A stretch of 64,000 bases of DNA from Alphaproteobacteria bacterium (GTDB taxonomy: Bacteria; Pseudomonadota; Alphaproteobacteria; UBA828). Positions 51,758-60,622 of this stretch are shown one piece after another. The notes below the pieces were generated by a model that did no database searches, had not been told where the DNA came from, and was given only the letters and a program-made list of their open reading frames with translations. Every line of letters begins with the position of its first letter. Positions within the stretch are counted from its first letter, which is position 1. Made by a program: the position numbers and the translations under genes. Location: contig JAJDVB010000017.1 of the NCBI GenBank assembly GCA_022826345.1, positions 1-64,000 on the forward strand, in the 5' to 3' direction.

Positions 51758-52111
51758 CTACAATGCCGGCCGGTCGGGCTCGGCTGAGGCGGACAGCCGC
51801 TCGACCTCGGCGTCCATGCGGCCCTGCCACATCAGCGCCCACATGTGAAAATCGCCGGCCAGGCTGAACAGCGGGTAAGTGAACGTCGCCGGCCGGTTGC
51901 GCTCGATCAACAGATGGCTGAGCCAGGCAAAGAAGTAGCCACAGACGAGCGCGGCAATCAGCAGCAGCGGCTCTTCCAGGACACCAGCGACGACGACCAG
52001 GGCAACGGAGCCCGTGGTGCCGATGAAGTGCATCCGGCGGGTTCCGGGCCGGCTGTGCTCGGACACGTAGTAGGGCCAGAAGGCTCTATACCGACGGAAC
52101 CGCTTGCTCAT
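51758..52111 (-). CDS. DUF962 (Mpo1-like) membrane protein
   Basis: A 117-residue membrane protein. FWPYYVSEHSRPGTRRMHFIGTTG is the family start with its conserved His; FAWLSHLLIERNRPATFTYPLFSL carries the second His/Glu motif. The yeast relative Mpo1 is an Fe-dependent 2-hydroxy fatty acid dioxygenase; bacterial members are little studied. ATG 52111. Converges with gcrA. Confidence 0.85.
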   Translation of the reverse strand: MSKRFRRYRAFWPYYVSEHSRPGTRRMHFIGTTGSVALVVVAGVLEEPLLLIAALVCGYFFAWLSHLLIERNRPATFTYPLFSLAGDFHMWALMWQGRMDAEVERLSASAEPDRPAL

Positions 52112-52259
52112 CGTCGCTGCCCCCGATCTCGCTCACGCCCGCAACGCTGCCATCGTGTCGCCCAATTCGTTGCGTTTTTGGGCTATGCTTGTGATTCTAC
52201 ACCATCGTTCTCGACTCACGATCACGCGTTGAACCCGCACGGTTAGGGAGACCACGCCC

Positions 52260-52817
52260 ATGGCGGCGATGACTACACCTGTCTGCGATTTCGGCTGGAA
52301 GGCGGTCGACTTTCGGCTGGAGGGGACCGACGGCAAGACCTATACGCTGGCGGACTGCGCCGGTGAGCGCGGCACGCTGGTGATGTTCCTCTGCAACCAT
52401 TGTCCGTTCGTGAAGGCCGTCATCGACCGAATCGTGGGGGACGTGGACGCGCTCAAGAGCCACGGGATCGGCGCGGTCGCCATCATGCCGAACGACACCG
52501 AGGCCTATCCCGCCGATTCCTTCGAGAACATGAGGCTGTTCGGCAGCCAGCACGGGTTCGGCTTCCCCTATCTCATCGACCGCACCCAGGACGTCGCGCG
52601 TGCCTATGACGCGGCGTGCACACCGGATTTCTTCGGCTTCGACCGCGACCTCGGCCTGCAATACCGGGGCAGGCTCGACGCCTCGCGGATGGAGCCGGTG
52701 CCGGATGCGCGCCGGGAGCTCCTCGAGGCCATGATCCAGGTCGCCGAGACCGGGCGCGGGCCCGAGGAACAGCTGCCGTCCATGGGTTGCTCGATCAAGT
52801 GGCGCGAGGCCGCTTGA
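52260..52817 (+). CDS. Thioredoxin-fold redoxin
   Basis: A 185-residue AhpC/TSA-type redoxin. VDFRLEGTDGKTYTLADCAGERGTLVMFLCNHCPF contains the C-x-x-C (CNHC) redox site; IAIMPNDTEAYPADSFENM-type residues (AVAIMPNDTEAYP) and TPDFFGFDRDLGLQYRGRLD complete the family pattern. Probably cytoplasmic (no signal peptide). ATG 52260. It is followed by the TPR-bamB-der block but 54 bp apart, so co-transcription is open. Confidence 0.85.
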   Translation: MAAMTTPVCDFGWKAVDFRLEGTDGKTYTLADCAGERGTLVMFLCNHCPFVKAVIDRIVGDVDALKSHGIGAVAIMPNDTEAYPADSFENMRLFGSQHGFGFPYLIDRTQDVARAYDAACTPDFFGFDRDLGLQYRGRLDASRMEPVPDARRELLEAMIQVAETGRGPEEQLPSMGCSIKWREAA

Positions 52818-52871
52818 GCCGGTCTCCCGCGCTTTGCGGGCAGGCTGAGCGTCGCTGACGGAGGCACGCGC

Positions 52872-53615
52872 GTGGCGGATATCTTCCGAGAGGTCGATGA
52901 GGACCTTCGGCACGAACGCTATCTCAAGCTGTGGCGACGGTGGCGCTACTGGCTGCTCGGGGTAGGCGTGGCGGCGCTCGGCGCCGCGGTCGCAGTTGTG
53001 ATGATCACCGATGCCAGGGACAGCGCCCGCGAGGCCGAGGGGCGGCAGTTCGCGGCCGCCATGGCCGGGATCGAGTCCGGGCGCGGCGCGGAAGCCGTCG
53101 AGCAGCTGGCGGTGCTCGCTGCCGATTCGGAGACCGGATACGCGGCGCTCGCCCGGCTCGCGGAGGCCGATGCGCGCGCCGGGCGCGGGGACATCAGCGG
53201 CGCCATCTTCGTCTACGACCAGATCGCCGCGGACTCCCGGCTCGACCCCCTCTATCGCGACCTGGGCGCCCTGCTCGCCGCACAACGGCTGATCGACCGT
53301 GCGTCCGCTGCAGAGGTCAACCAGCGGCTCGCGCCCCTGCTGGCGGGCCATTCGCCGTGGCGGCCACTGGCGACGGAGCTTTCCGCCATCGCCGAGCTGC
53401 GCGCCGGCAACGAGGCGGCGGCGCGTGGGCTCTTCGCCGAGCTCGTGAGCGACCCGGCCGCGCCGCTGGGCTTGCGCCAACGGGCGGCGGAGCTGCTGAT
53501 GAGCCTTGGCGGCGATCTGGAGACGGCGCTTGCGGGTGGCACCCAGTCGGCCGACTGGGACGACGCCGACGCCGGAGGCTCGGACGACGCGACGGCCGGG
53601 AGCACGGCGGAATGA
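52872..53615 (+). CDS. TPR protein, YfgM-like
   Basis: A 247-residue protein anchored by one membrane segment (RWRYWLLGVGVAALGAAVAVVMI) after a short cytosolic start (VADIFREVDEDLRHERYLKLW). The rest is helical tetratricopeptide-type, with the family hallmarks DARDSAREAEG and GYAALARLAEADAR. YfgM in E. coli works with the SecYEG translocon and periplasmic chaperones. Start GTG 52872. Its stop overlaps bamB (ATGA). Confidence 0.85.
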   Translation: MADIFREVDEDLRHERYLKLWRRWRYWLLGVGVAALGAAVAVVMITDARDSAREAEGRQFAAAMAGIESGRGAEAVEQLAVLAADSETGYAALARLAEADARAGRGDISGAIFVYDQIAADSRLDPLYRDLGALLAAQRLIDRASAAEVNQRLAPLLAGHSPWRPLATELSAIAELRAGNEAAARGLFAELVSDPAAPLGLRQRAAELLMSLGGDLETALAGGTQSADWDDADAGGSDDATAGSTAE

Positions 53616-54967
53616 GGCGCGCCGCACCCAGGGGCATCGCGCGGAGCGTTGCCCTGCTCGGCCTTTGCATCCTCTTGGGCCTGGGCGGCTGCGACACCGT
53701 CTCGGGATGGTTTGACGACGAAGAATCGTCGCCGGTGCCGGGCGAGCGATTTTCGGTGATTTCCCTCGAACGGCAGTTGGAGCCGGACCCCGGCGCCGAG
53801 GCGCTGACGGTGCGCCTGCCGCCGCCCTACGTGAACCAGGACTGGCCCCAGTCGGGCGGCTATCCCCACCACGCCATGCATCACCTAGCTGCGGCAGACG
53901 TTCTCGCCGAGCGCTGGCGGGCCAGAATTGGCAGCGGCACCGACGACGACGGGCCCGCTCTCGCATCGCCGGTGGTGGCCGCCGGGCGCGTCTTCACCAT
54001 GGACACGAGGAGCCTGATCTCGTCCTTCGACGCCGACACCGGTGCCAGGCTCTGGGCCGCCGACATGCTGCCGGAGGACGATGACGAGGGCGCATTCGGC
54101 GGCGGCCTTGCGGTGGCAGGGGGCTGGCTGTTCGCGGCGACGGGCCTCGGCCACCTGCTTGCGCTGGATGCGGAGACCGGTGCCGTGCAATGGCAGCAGT
54201 CGGTCGGCGTGCCCGTGCGCCGGCCGCCCGTGGTCTCCGGCGGCCGCGTCTTCGCCATAAGCCACGACAATCGGCTGTGGGTGCTGGATGCCCGTACCGG
54301 CGCCGTGCAATGGAGCCATGCAGCGATCGCGGAGAGCGCGGGCTTTCTCGGTGGCGCGGCCCCGGCAGTAGATGGCGGCATCGTGGTGGCACCCTTCTCG
54401 TCCGGCGAGTTGACGGCGCTTCGGGTCGAGAACGGCCGCACGGTCTGGGCCGATATCCTTGCCGTCCAGGGCGTCCGCATCGGCGCCATAGCGACCTTCA
54501 ACGATATCGACGGCAGCCCCGTGATCGACCGCGGCATGGTGTTCGCTTTCGGCCATGGTGGGCGCATGGTCGCGATCGACGAGCGCAGCGGCCGGCGCAT
54601 CTGGGAGCGAGACATTGCCGGTCTCGACACGCCCTGGGTCGCGGGCGACTTCATCTTCGCGTTGACCGCAGACGGCGAGGTTCTCTGCATCGCACGCGAG
54701 AGCGGGGCGATTCTCTGGGTGCGGTCGCTGCCGCGCTTCGAGGATCCGGAGGAGCGTGAGGATCCGATCTTCTGGACCGGCCCGGTCCTCGTCGGCGATC
54801 GGCTCATTGCTGCGGGGTCGGACGGCAGGATACTCGCGGTCTCGCCCTACGACGGGCGCATTCTCGGCGGACGCAACGTCGGGAGTGCCGTTCGCGAGCC
54901 GCCCGTGGTCGCCGATCAGACGCTCTTCCTCCTGACCGACGCAGCGGACCTGATCGCGCTGCGCTGA
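53612..54967 (+). CDS. bamB: Outer-membrane assembly lipoprotein BamB
   Basis: A 451-residue PQQ-type beta-propeller lipoprotein of the BAM complex. The signal peptide ends in a lipobox (LGLGGC). Repeated strands with D-x-x-T-G-x-x-x-W pattern are seen (DADTGARLWAAD, DAETGAVQWQQS, DARTGAVQWSHA, DERSGRRIWERD). Start ATG 53612 overlaps the TPR stop, and der follows 16 nt after, the usual alphaproteobacterial order. Confidence 0.93.
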   Translation: MRRAAPRGIARSVALLGLCILLGLGGCDTVSGWFDDEESSPVPGERFSVISLERQLEPDPGAEALTVRLPPPYVNQDWPQSGGYPHHAMHHLAAADVLAERWRARIGSGTDDDGPALASPVVAAGRVFTMDTRSLISSFDADTGARLWAADMLPEDDDEGAFGGGLAVAGGWLFAATGLGHLLALDAETGAVQWQQSVGVPVRRPPVVSGGRVFAISHDNRLWVLDARTGAVQWSHAAIAESAGFLGGAAPAVDGGIVVAPFSSGELTALRVENGRTVWADILAVQGVRIGAIATFNDIDGSPVIDRGMVFAFGHGGRMVAIDERSGRRIWERDIAGLDTPWVAGDFIFALTADGEVLCIARESGAILWVRSLPRFEDPEEREDPIFWTGPVLVGDRLIAAGSDGRILAVSPYDGRILGGRNVGSAVREPPVVADQTLFLLTDAADLIALR

Positions 54968-54983
54968 GGCTGAGGCCGGCCCT

Positions 54984-56315
54984 GTGGCCTTCACCGTTGC
55001 CATCGTGGGACGCCCCAACGTCGGCAAGTCGACGCTCTTCAACCGGCTGGTCGGCCGGCGCGCGGCGCTCGTCGCGCCGACGCCTGGCGTAACCCGTGAC
55101 CGCCGCGAGGGCTGGGCGCGGATCGGCCCGCTCAGGTTCCGCGCCATCGACACCGCCGGGCTCGAGGAAGCGGCGCCGGAGACCATCGCCGGCCGGATGA
55201 TGGCGCAGACCGAACGAGCACTGGAAGAGGCCGACGCCGCGTTGCTCCTGATCGACGGGCGGGCAGGGGTGACGCCGGCGGACGAGTTCTTCGCGAAGCA
55301 ACTGCGGCGGCTGCAGGTGCCGATCATCCTGGCGGTCAACAAGTGCGAGGGCGGCGCGGCCGAGAGTGGGGTCGCCGAAGGCCATGCTCTCGGGCTCGGG
55401 CAGCCGATCCCGATCTCGGCAGAGCACGGCGAGGGCCTCGCGGATCTCTACGACGCGCTCAGCCCCTTCGATTCCGAGGCGTCGCAGGCCGCAGCCCGTG
55501 CGGACGACGTGCTCCGGCTCGCCATCGTCGGCCGCCCCAACGTCGGCAAATCGACCCTGCTCAACCGACTGGTGGGCGAGGCGCGGGTCATAACCGGCGC
55601 GGAGCCGGGGCTCACGCGGGATTCCATTGCCGTGCGCTGGTCCTACGAAGGCCGCGCGGTCGAGCTGGTGGACACGGCGGGCCTGCGCCGCCGCGCCAAG
55701 ACCGTGGCGGCGCTCGACAAACTCTCCGCGCGCGATGCCGAGCGGGCGTTGGGCAAGGCGGCGGTGGTGCTTGTCGTGTTCGACGCCACCGATCCCGCCG
55801 GCCGGCAGGACATGGCGATCGCTGCCCGCGCGGCAGACGAAGGCCGGGCTGTCGTCATCCTGCTCAACAAGTGGGACGTTGTGCGGAATCGCGCGGCCGC
55901 CCGCGCCGCCATTCAGGACCGGCTGGAGACCGCGCTCGCGCAGGTGAAGGGGGTTCCGCTGGTGACCTGCTCGGCGCTGACCGGCGCGGGGACGGACGGC
56001 ATCATGCCGGCGGTGCTCGCCGCCTTCGATACCTGGAACCGCCGCGTGCCCACCGCCCAGCTCAACCGCTGGCTGGAAGGGGCGGTTGCCCATCACCCGC
56101 CGCCGCTCGCGTCCGGCCGCCGGCTGAAGCTCCGCTACATCACCCAGGTGAAGGCCAGGCCGCCCACCTTCGCCCTCTTCGCGAGCAAGCCGCAGGCCCT
56201 GCCGGAGAGCTACCGCCGCTATCTGGTGAACGGGATTGGCGCCGAATTCGGCCTCGTCGGCGTGCCCATCCGCCTGCTGCTGCGCGCCGGCAAGAACCCT
56301 TACGCACCAGGATAG
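54984..56315 (+). CDS. der: GTPase Der (EngA)
   Basis: A 443-residue double-domain GTPase for 50S ribosome assembly. First G domain: VGRPNVGKSTLFN, DTAGLEE, NKCE. Second: VGRPNVGKSTLLN near 180, DTAGLRR, NKWD. The KH-like C-terminal domain ends at KNPYAPG. Start GTG 54984. This is the last core gene before the integration region; the first TGGGA repeat begins 46 bp after its stop. Confidence 0.97.
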   Translation: MAFTVAIVGRPNVGKSTLFNRLVGRRAALVAPTPGVTRDRREGWARIGPLRFRAIDTAGLEEAAPETIAGRMMAQTERALEEADAALLLIDGRAGVTPADEFFAKQLRRLQVPIILAVNKCEGGAAESGVAEGHALGLGQPIPISAEHGEGLADLYDALSPFDSEASQAAARADDVLRLAIVGRPNVGKSTLLNRLVGEARVITGAEPGLTRDSIAVRWSYEGRAVELVDTAGLRRRAKTVAALDKLSARDAERALGKAAVVLVVFDATDPAGRQDMAIAARAADEGRAVVILLNKWDVVRNRAAARAAIQDRLETALAQVKGVPLVTCSALTGAGTDGIMPAVLAAFDTWNRRVPTAQLNRWLEGAVAHHPPPLASGRRLKLRYITQVKARPPTFALFASKPQALPESYRRYLVNGIGAEFGLVGVPIRLLLRAGKNPYAPG

Positions 56316-56361
56316 GGCGTGTCGGTCTTCGACGGACAACAACAATTCTTGGCGGAATCTA

Positions 56362-56417
56362 GTGGGACAAATGGGATTCGCCGGGATGAAGCGGGATTGA
56401 GTGGGACAAGTGGGATG
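56362..56417 (+). repeat. Left TGGGA direct-repeat cluster
   Basis: Two near-identical 16-nt units, GTGGGACAAATGGGAT (56362-56377) and GTGGGACAAGTGGGAT (56401-56416), flank weaker CGGGAT copies. Short tandem units of this type beside an attachment site suggest arm-type integrase binding sites. They lie only 46 bp after der. Confidence 0.5.
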
Positions 56418-56936
56418 TCGCGCATGCCCGCAGGTAAAACTTCTGCTCGTCCGCAAGGACTGCACGCGGACGCAAGAGTCCCGTAAGCCCCGCGCGGGCA
56501 GTCAGCGGCGACCGGTAGGCTCTCGCACTGCATGGCGGGAACTTGGCGCAGCTTTCGCGCGCTGTGCACCGCACCATTGTACTTGCAATCACGCGAATGA
56601 CCATCCCAAGTGCTATGCGACGATGAGATTAATCAATATGTTACAGTAGGTTAGCAGTAACCCTCTCTCCTCGTGCCACTTCAGCCTGAATCGTCAGACA
56701 CCAAATAGGTACCACTTCACTTCGATTTGATTCGTACTCTTGTCGCTTCAAAGACGTAATTGTTCGTTCATGTCGTTGAACGGCGATCCGCCTGATGACC
56801 GACTTTCGTGTGCCCTGGACCTCCGCGGCTGGGAATCCAGCGATTGAGGGGGCGTTGCCAATCCCTTCTGAGTGATCGGAGTGTTGTTCGGCGCCCAACC
56901 TTGACCCCATTGTGTCACGTAAAATCAACGAGTTAG
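56418..56936. other. AT-richer gap, no gene supported
   Basis: This 519-bp stretch has visibly lower GC than the core genes to its left. Open frames here have poor starts and no recognisable products; the longest (56641-56955, minus) has no SD and no motif. It is probably decayed mobile-element DNA. Confidence 0.45.
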
Positions 56937-57104
56937 GACGCCGATCAGCGTCCAACCTACGCGCCGATCAACACCGAGGGCTACGCGGCGGACTGGACCA
57001 TCGCACAGCTTCGAGCGCCCGCGCAGAGGATCGCGGACCGCATCGAAAAGCTGATGGGCGCCGGAAGCAAGCAGGCCACGACCGTCGCCTTTGCGATCTC
57101 ATAA
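56937..57104 (+). pseudogene. C-terminal gene remnant ending in the att core
   Basis: A frame open from 56937 encodes about 55 residues with good high-GC codon use (NTEGYAADWTIAQLRAPAQ, then RIADRIEKLMGAGSKQ). There is no start. Its TAA (57102-57104) lies within the tRNA-derived core. The helical, charged end resembles tails of tyrosine recombinases, which often abut att sites, but the catalytic part is missing, so the identity is only a suggestion. Confidence 0.35.
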
Positions 57105-57142
57105 CCTGAAGGTCGTAGGTTCAAATCCTACCCCCGCAACCA
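57098..57142 (+). mobile_element. Attachment core: 3' half of initiator tRNA-fMet
   Basis: The 45 nt equal the 3' part of an alphaproteobacterial initiator tRNA: anticodon loop CTCATAACC with CAT, the variable loop, GGTTCAAATCC of the T arm, and the acceptor end CCCCCGCAACCA with encoded CCA. The 5' half is absent; the sequence to the left is unrelated. Such partial copies mark att sites of tRNA-targeting integrative elements. Confidence 0.75.
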
Positions 57143-57147
57143 CAGAG

Positions 57148-57188
57148 AACGCCGCTATGTTGCAATAAATCAGTAACTTAGCGGCGTT
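57148..57188 (+). terminator. Hairpin downstream of the att core
   Basis: AACGCCGCTA pairs perfectly with TAGCGGCGTT across a 21-nt loop, followed by CATCTTTT. It lies 6 nt after the tRNA CCA end, as a tRNA terminator would. Confidence 0.5.
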
Positions 57189-57221
57189 CATCTTTTCGGA
57201 CTGTCATGTCAAATATTAGTC

Positions 57222-57303
57222 TGGGAATCTATTGGGAATCACGCGGAATCAATCTCCAGACCACTCCAGACCGCTTGGGACCTGCTGGGCACCAGTGGGC
57301 ACC
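57222..57303 (+). repeat. Right TGGGA direct-repeat cluster
   Basis: Units TGGGAATC (57222, 57233), GCGGAATC (57243), CTCCAGACC (57254, 57264), TTGGGACC (57275) and TGGGCACC (57286, 57296) recur at roughly 10-11 bp, one helical turn. With the left cluster they resemble arm-type recombinase sites around an att core. Confidence 0.5.
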
Positions 57304-57825
57304 AGGACCTCGGGCGTCCTGCGTTGTTCGTCATCACATCTCCCGCCATGGAATTCTTTACCGCGGCGTTCGTAGCGCTTTGGTGGCGGCCGCGCCACCG
57401 CTCATTCTTGCTGCTTTGGTTCCGGAGCTCCATCGTCGCCAACGCCTTGGCGTGTGGGTCCGCAAGGCCGCGCACGACCGGGGAAGCAGACGAACCCGTG
57501 CCACTCGAGACTGAATTTTCGAAGTCATGTGGCGCGTGGGGTTGCAGGTGGTGTAGGGAGACAGCTGGCCCCCTGCCATGCACCGCCGACGGGCTGACGG
57601 CGGTGCTGCCTTGCGGGTCTGTGCTGTTGTCCCGGGGCATGGTGGCGTGAACGGTGCTCCAAGAGATCACTACATCCGCGTCGTACCGATCTGCGGCGAA
57701 TGCGAGAACGGAAGGGATCGGTTCTTGGGAGGAGGAGGGCAATGCCACTAGGGCCAGCCTTGAGCATTGCTTGACGGTCGAAGCCTTCGTAGCGCAGTTT
57801 GTTCACGAAGGGAGCGGCTGCCGAA
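57304..57825. other. Gap before the methyltransferase gene
   Basis: About 520 bp without a gene I can support. Frames on both strands are open but have no SD and no recognisable motif. It must contain the promoter of the defence operon, though no clear -35/-10 pair was found. Confidence 0.4.
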
Positions 57826-60609
57826 ATGACGGAAAAGCTGAGGTCAACAGGCCGGGCCGGCAAGGGGCGGAGCACCTCGGGGTACAGACATCCCGAGGCG
57901 AGCGCGCTGCTGCGGCCTGACGTCGGCACGCAGGCGCAGTTCCGCAAGAAGAAGGCCCCCGCCACCTATCGCTACGACTCGTCGTTGTCTCCGGCGCTCG
58001 AGTGGGACGGACAGAATCTTGCGCGTGAGCTAGCTGAGGCGAAGATCGCCGCGTTGCAGGACCGCATCGCGAAGCTGTCGGCTATCGTTGCTGGCGCAGA
58101 GGACGGCAGCCTGTCGCCGGACGATCTGACGAAGGCCGGGGAGGCACTGGCTGCTGCCCGGGCCGAAGCCGACGATCTGCAGGCGCTGTCCGAACCCTTC
58201 CTCGACTGGGCCGGGAAGGCGGAGCGGCTATCGTTCGACGTACCGACGCTGCCGCTGTTCGTCCACGAGCGGTTTTCGACCGCCGCGATCCTGGAGACTC
58301 TGAAGGGGCACACGCGTGAGCGTCAGACGGACATGTTCGACTTGTTCGGCGAGAGCGACCTGCCGATCCACGACCGTCTGCTGAAGGCCTACGAACATCG
58401 CGATGGCTGGGTGAACCAGCTGGTCCTTGGCGACTCTTTGGTAGTGATGAACTCGCTGCTTCACTACGAGGGGCTCGGCGGTCAGGTCCAGACGATCTAC
58501 ATGGACCCGCCCTACGCGGTGAAGTTCGGCTCCAACTTCCAGCCATTCGTGCGCAAGCGCGGCGTGACCCACGGCGCCGACGATGACATGGTGCGCGAGC
58601 CGGAGATGGTTCAGGCCTACCGGGACACTTGGGAACTCGGGGTCCATTCGTTCCTGACCTATCTTCGCGACCGTCTCCTGCTGGCTCGGGAGCTGCTCCA
58701 TCCCTCGGGCAGCATCTTCGTGCAGATGTCGGATACCAACCTTCATCACGTCCGCGAGGTGATGGACGAGGTGTTCGGGGAGGAGTGCTTCGTCTCGCAG
58801 ATCAGCTTCCAGACCACGTCGGGGTTCCAGACGCGGACGCTGGCGACACTCGGCGACTTCCTGCTGTGGTACGCGCGCGACCCGGAGCGACTGAAGGTGC
58901 GGAAGCTGTTCGAGGAGCAGCCCGTCGTGCTGGGCGAGGGCAACGCCCGCTGGGTTCTGCTGCCGGATGGGAGCTACCGCGGCGTGACCGCCGCTGAGAA
59001 GCGCGGAGAAGCGCCCCTGCCGGAGGACGCTCGGCTTTACAATCCTGACAATTTGCTGTCTCAGGGCGCGGCAAGCGAGCCGCAACCGTTCGAGTTCGAG
59101 GGCAAGGTTTACAAGCCGGGCGCCAACTCCCACTGGAAGCCCAACTACCCGGACGGGTTGGAACGGCTCGTGGCCGCGGATCGGATTCATGTCGCGGCAA
59201 ACAGCCTTCGGTACCGGCGCTTTGCCTCGGATTTCCCATACAAGGAGCGCGGCAATCTCTGGACCGATACGCTCACCGGCAGCTTCACCGACGAGAAGCT
59301 CTACGTGGTTCAGACCAATCCCAAGGTCGTCGAACGCTGCCTGCTGATGACGTCCGATCCGGGCGACCTCGTGTTCGACCCCACCTGTGGATCGGGGACG
59401 AGCGCCTATTGCGCGGAGAAGTGGGGACGAAGGTGGATCAGCTGCGATACGTCACGGGTACCGGTCGCGCTCGCTCGTCAGCGGCTGCTTACGGCAACCT
59501 TCGATTATCATCGGCTCAAGGAGCCTGACAGAGGTCCCGCCGGCGGCTTCGACTATCAGGCCAGGCAGAACCGGAAGGGTGAGGAAGTGGGTGGAATCGT
59601 GCCGCACATCACCCTTGAATCCATCGCTAACGACGAGCCGGCGAAGGAGGAAGTGCTGGTCGACCGGCCTGAGCAGGACGACAACGTGACTCGGGTGAGC
59701 GGCCCGTTCTGCGTGGAGGCCACCATCCCTACTCCGGTGGACTGGGAAGGCGACGGCGAGGAGGATTCGGGCGATATCGCCGCCGTCGATGCCTATGCTG
59801 ACCACGTAGAGCGCATGATCGAGGTGCTGCGGCGCTCGCCGGTGGTGCATCTCGGTGGCGGGCAGCGGGTGGCGCTCTCCAGGGTGAGGCGGCCCGCGCG
59901 CACAATGTGTCTCTCTGCCGAGGCGCTGATCGAGGGCGAAGGAGAGCAGACGGCCGCCATAGTCTTCGGTCCCGAAAACGGTGCGGTGGCGGAGACGATG
60001 GTATTTGAGGCGGCGCGAGAGGCTTACGCCAAAGGGTACAGCCAACTCTATGTAATCGGCTTCGCCGTCCAACCCGATGCCCGGCGCCTGATCGAGGATT
60101 GCGAGAAGACGGTCGGGGTGCCGGCGACCTACGTCCAGGCGAGCATGGACCTGGTGATGGGAGACCTGCTCAAGAACATGCGGTCGAGCCAGATCTTCGC
60201 GGTCTGCGGCTTGCCGGACGTGCGGATCGAGCGGTCGGGGGAAGGAGAATACCGCGTCGCGCTTCTCGGCCTCGACGTGTTCGATCCGGTGGCGATGGAC
60301 ACCGATCACCGGGAGGGGAACGACGTCCCGGCCTGGTTCCTCGACACCGACTACAACGGCCTGTGCTTCCACGTCTGCCAGGCCTTCTTTCCGCGCACCT
60401 CGGCATGGGAAGGTCTCAAGCGCTCGCTGCGTGGCGAGTTCGACGAAAGCGTGTGGGCGCATCTATCAGGTACGGTCAGCGCGCCGTTCCCGGCGGGCGA
60501 ACATGGCCAGATCGCAGTGAAGGTCGTCGACGACCGGGGCAACGAGCTGCTGACGGTCAAGCGATTGGATGCTGTCGAGTCAAGCGTTGAATCGGGGACT
60601 GCCCCGTAG
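57826..60609 (+). CDS. Type III Mod-like DNA adenine methyltransferase
   Basis: A 927-residue enzyme. The catalytic motif D227-PPY (YMDPPYAVKFGSNFQPF) comes before the AdoMet motif FDPTCGSGTSAYC (D518), the beta-class order of type III Mod proteins. A charged coiled-coil-like start (about 65-130) precedes it; GEECFVSQISFQTTSGF and LRDRLLLARELLHPSGSIFVQ are further Mod motifs. About 350 extra C-terminal residues may recognise DNA or bind partners. ATG 57826 has GGGAG at about 11 nt; TTG 57799 is possible. First gene of a four-gene defence locus. Confidence 0.85.
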   Translation: MTEKLRSTGRAGKGRSTSGYRHPEASALLRPDVGTQAQFRKKKAPATYRYDSSLSPALEWDGQNLARELAEAKIAALQDRIAKLSAIVAGAEDGSLSPDDLTKAGEALAAARAEADDLQALSEPFLDWAGKAERLSFDVPTLPLFVHERFSTAAILETLKGHTRERQTDMFDLFGESDLPIHDRLLKAYEHRDGWVNQLVLGDSLVVMNSLLHYEGLGGQVQTIYMDPPYAVKFGSNFQPFVRKRGVTHGADDDMVREPEMVQAYRDTWELGVHSFLTYLRDRLLLARELLHPSGSIFVQMSDTNLHHVREVMDEVFGEECFVSQISFQTTSGFQTRTLATLGDFLLWYARDPERLKVRKLFEEQPVVLGEGNARWVLLPDGSYRGVTAAEKRGEAPLPEDARLYNPDNLLSQGAASEPQPFEFEGKVYKPGANSHWKPNYPDGLERLVAADRIHVAANSLRYRRFASDFPYKERGNLWTDTLTGSFTDEKLYVVQTNPKVVERCLLMTSDPGDLVFDPTCGSGTSAYCAEKWGRRWISCDTSRVPVALARQRLLTATFDYHRLKEPDRGPAGGFDYQARQNRKGEEVGGIVPHITLESIANDEPAKEEVLVDRPEQDDNVTRVSGPFCVEATIPTPVDWEGDGEEDSGDIAAVDAYADHVERMIEVLRRSPVVHLGGGQRVALSRVRRPARTMCLSAEALIEGEGEQTAAIVFGPENGAVAETMVFEAAREAYAKGYSQLYVIGFAVQPDARRLIEDCEKTVGVPATYVQASMDLVMGDLLKNMRSSQIFAVCGLPDVRIERSGEGEYRVALLGLDVFDPVAMDTDHREGNDVPAWFLDTDYNGLCFHVCQAFFPRTSAWEGLKRSLRGEFDESVWAHLSGTVSAPFPAGEHGQIAVKVVDDRGNELLTVKRLDAVESSVESGTAP

Positions 60610-60622
60610 ATGGAGACATTCG

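Noticed and set aside
56641..56955. 104-codon minus-strand frame in the integration region
   Set aside because: No SD, no motif, mixed composition; more likely decayed DNA.
57098..57142. A functional tRNA-Met gene
   Set aside because: The acceptor 5' strand, D arm and half of the anticodon stem are absent, so it cannot fold as a tRNA.
56362..57303. CRISPR array in the TGGGA repeats
   Set aside because: Units are 8-16 bp, irregular and lack uniform spacers; no cas gene is present.
57239..57748. 169-codon minus-strand frame, and the opposite 57324-57650 frame
   Set aside because: Both overlap the repeat cluster or each other, lack SDs and show no recognisable domain.
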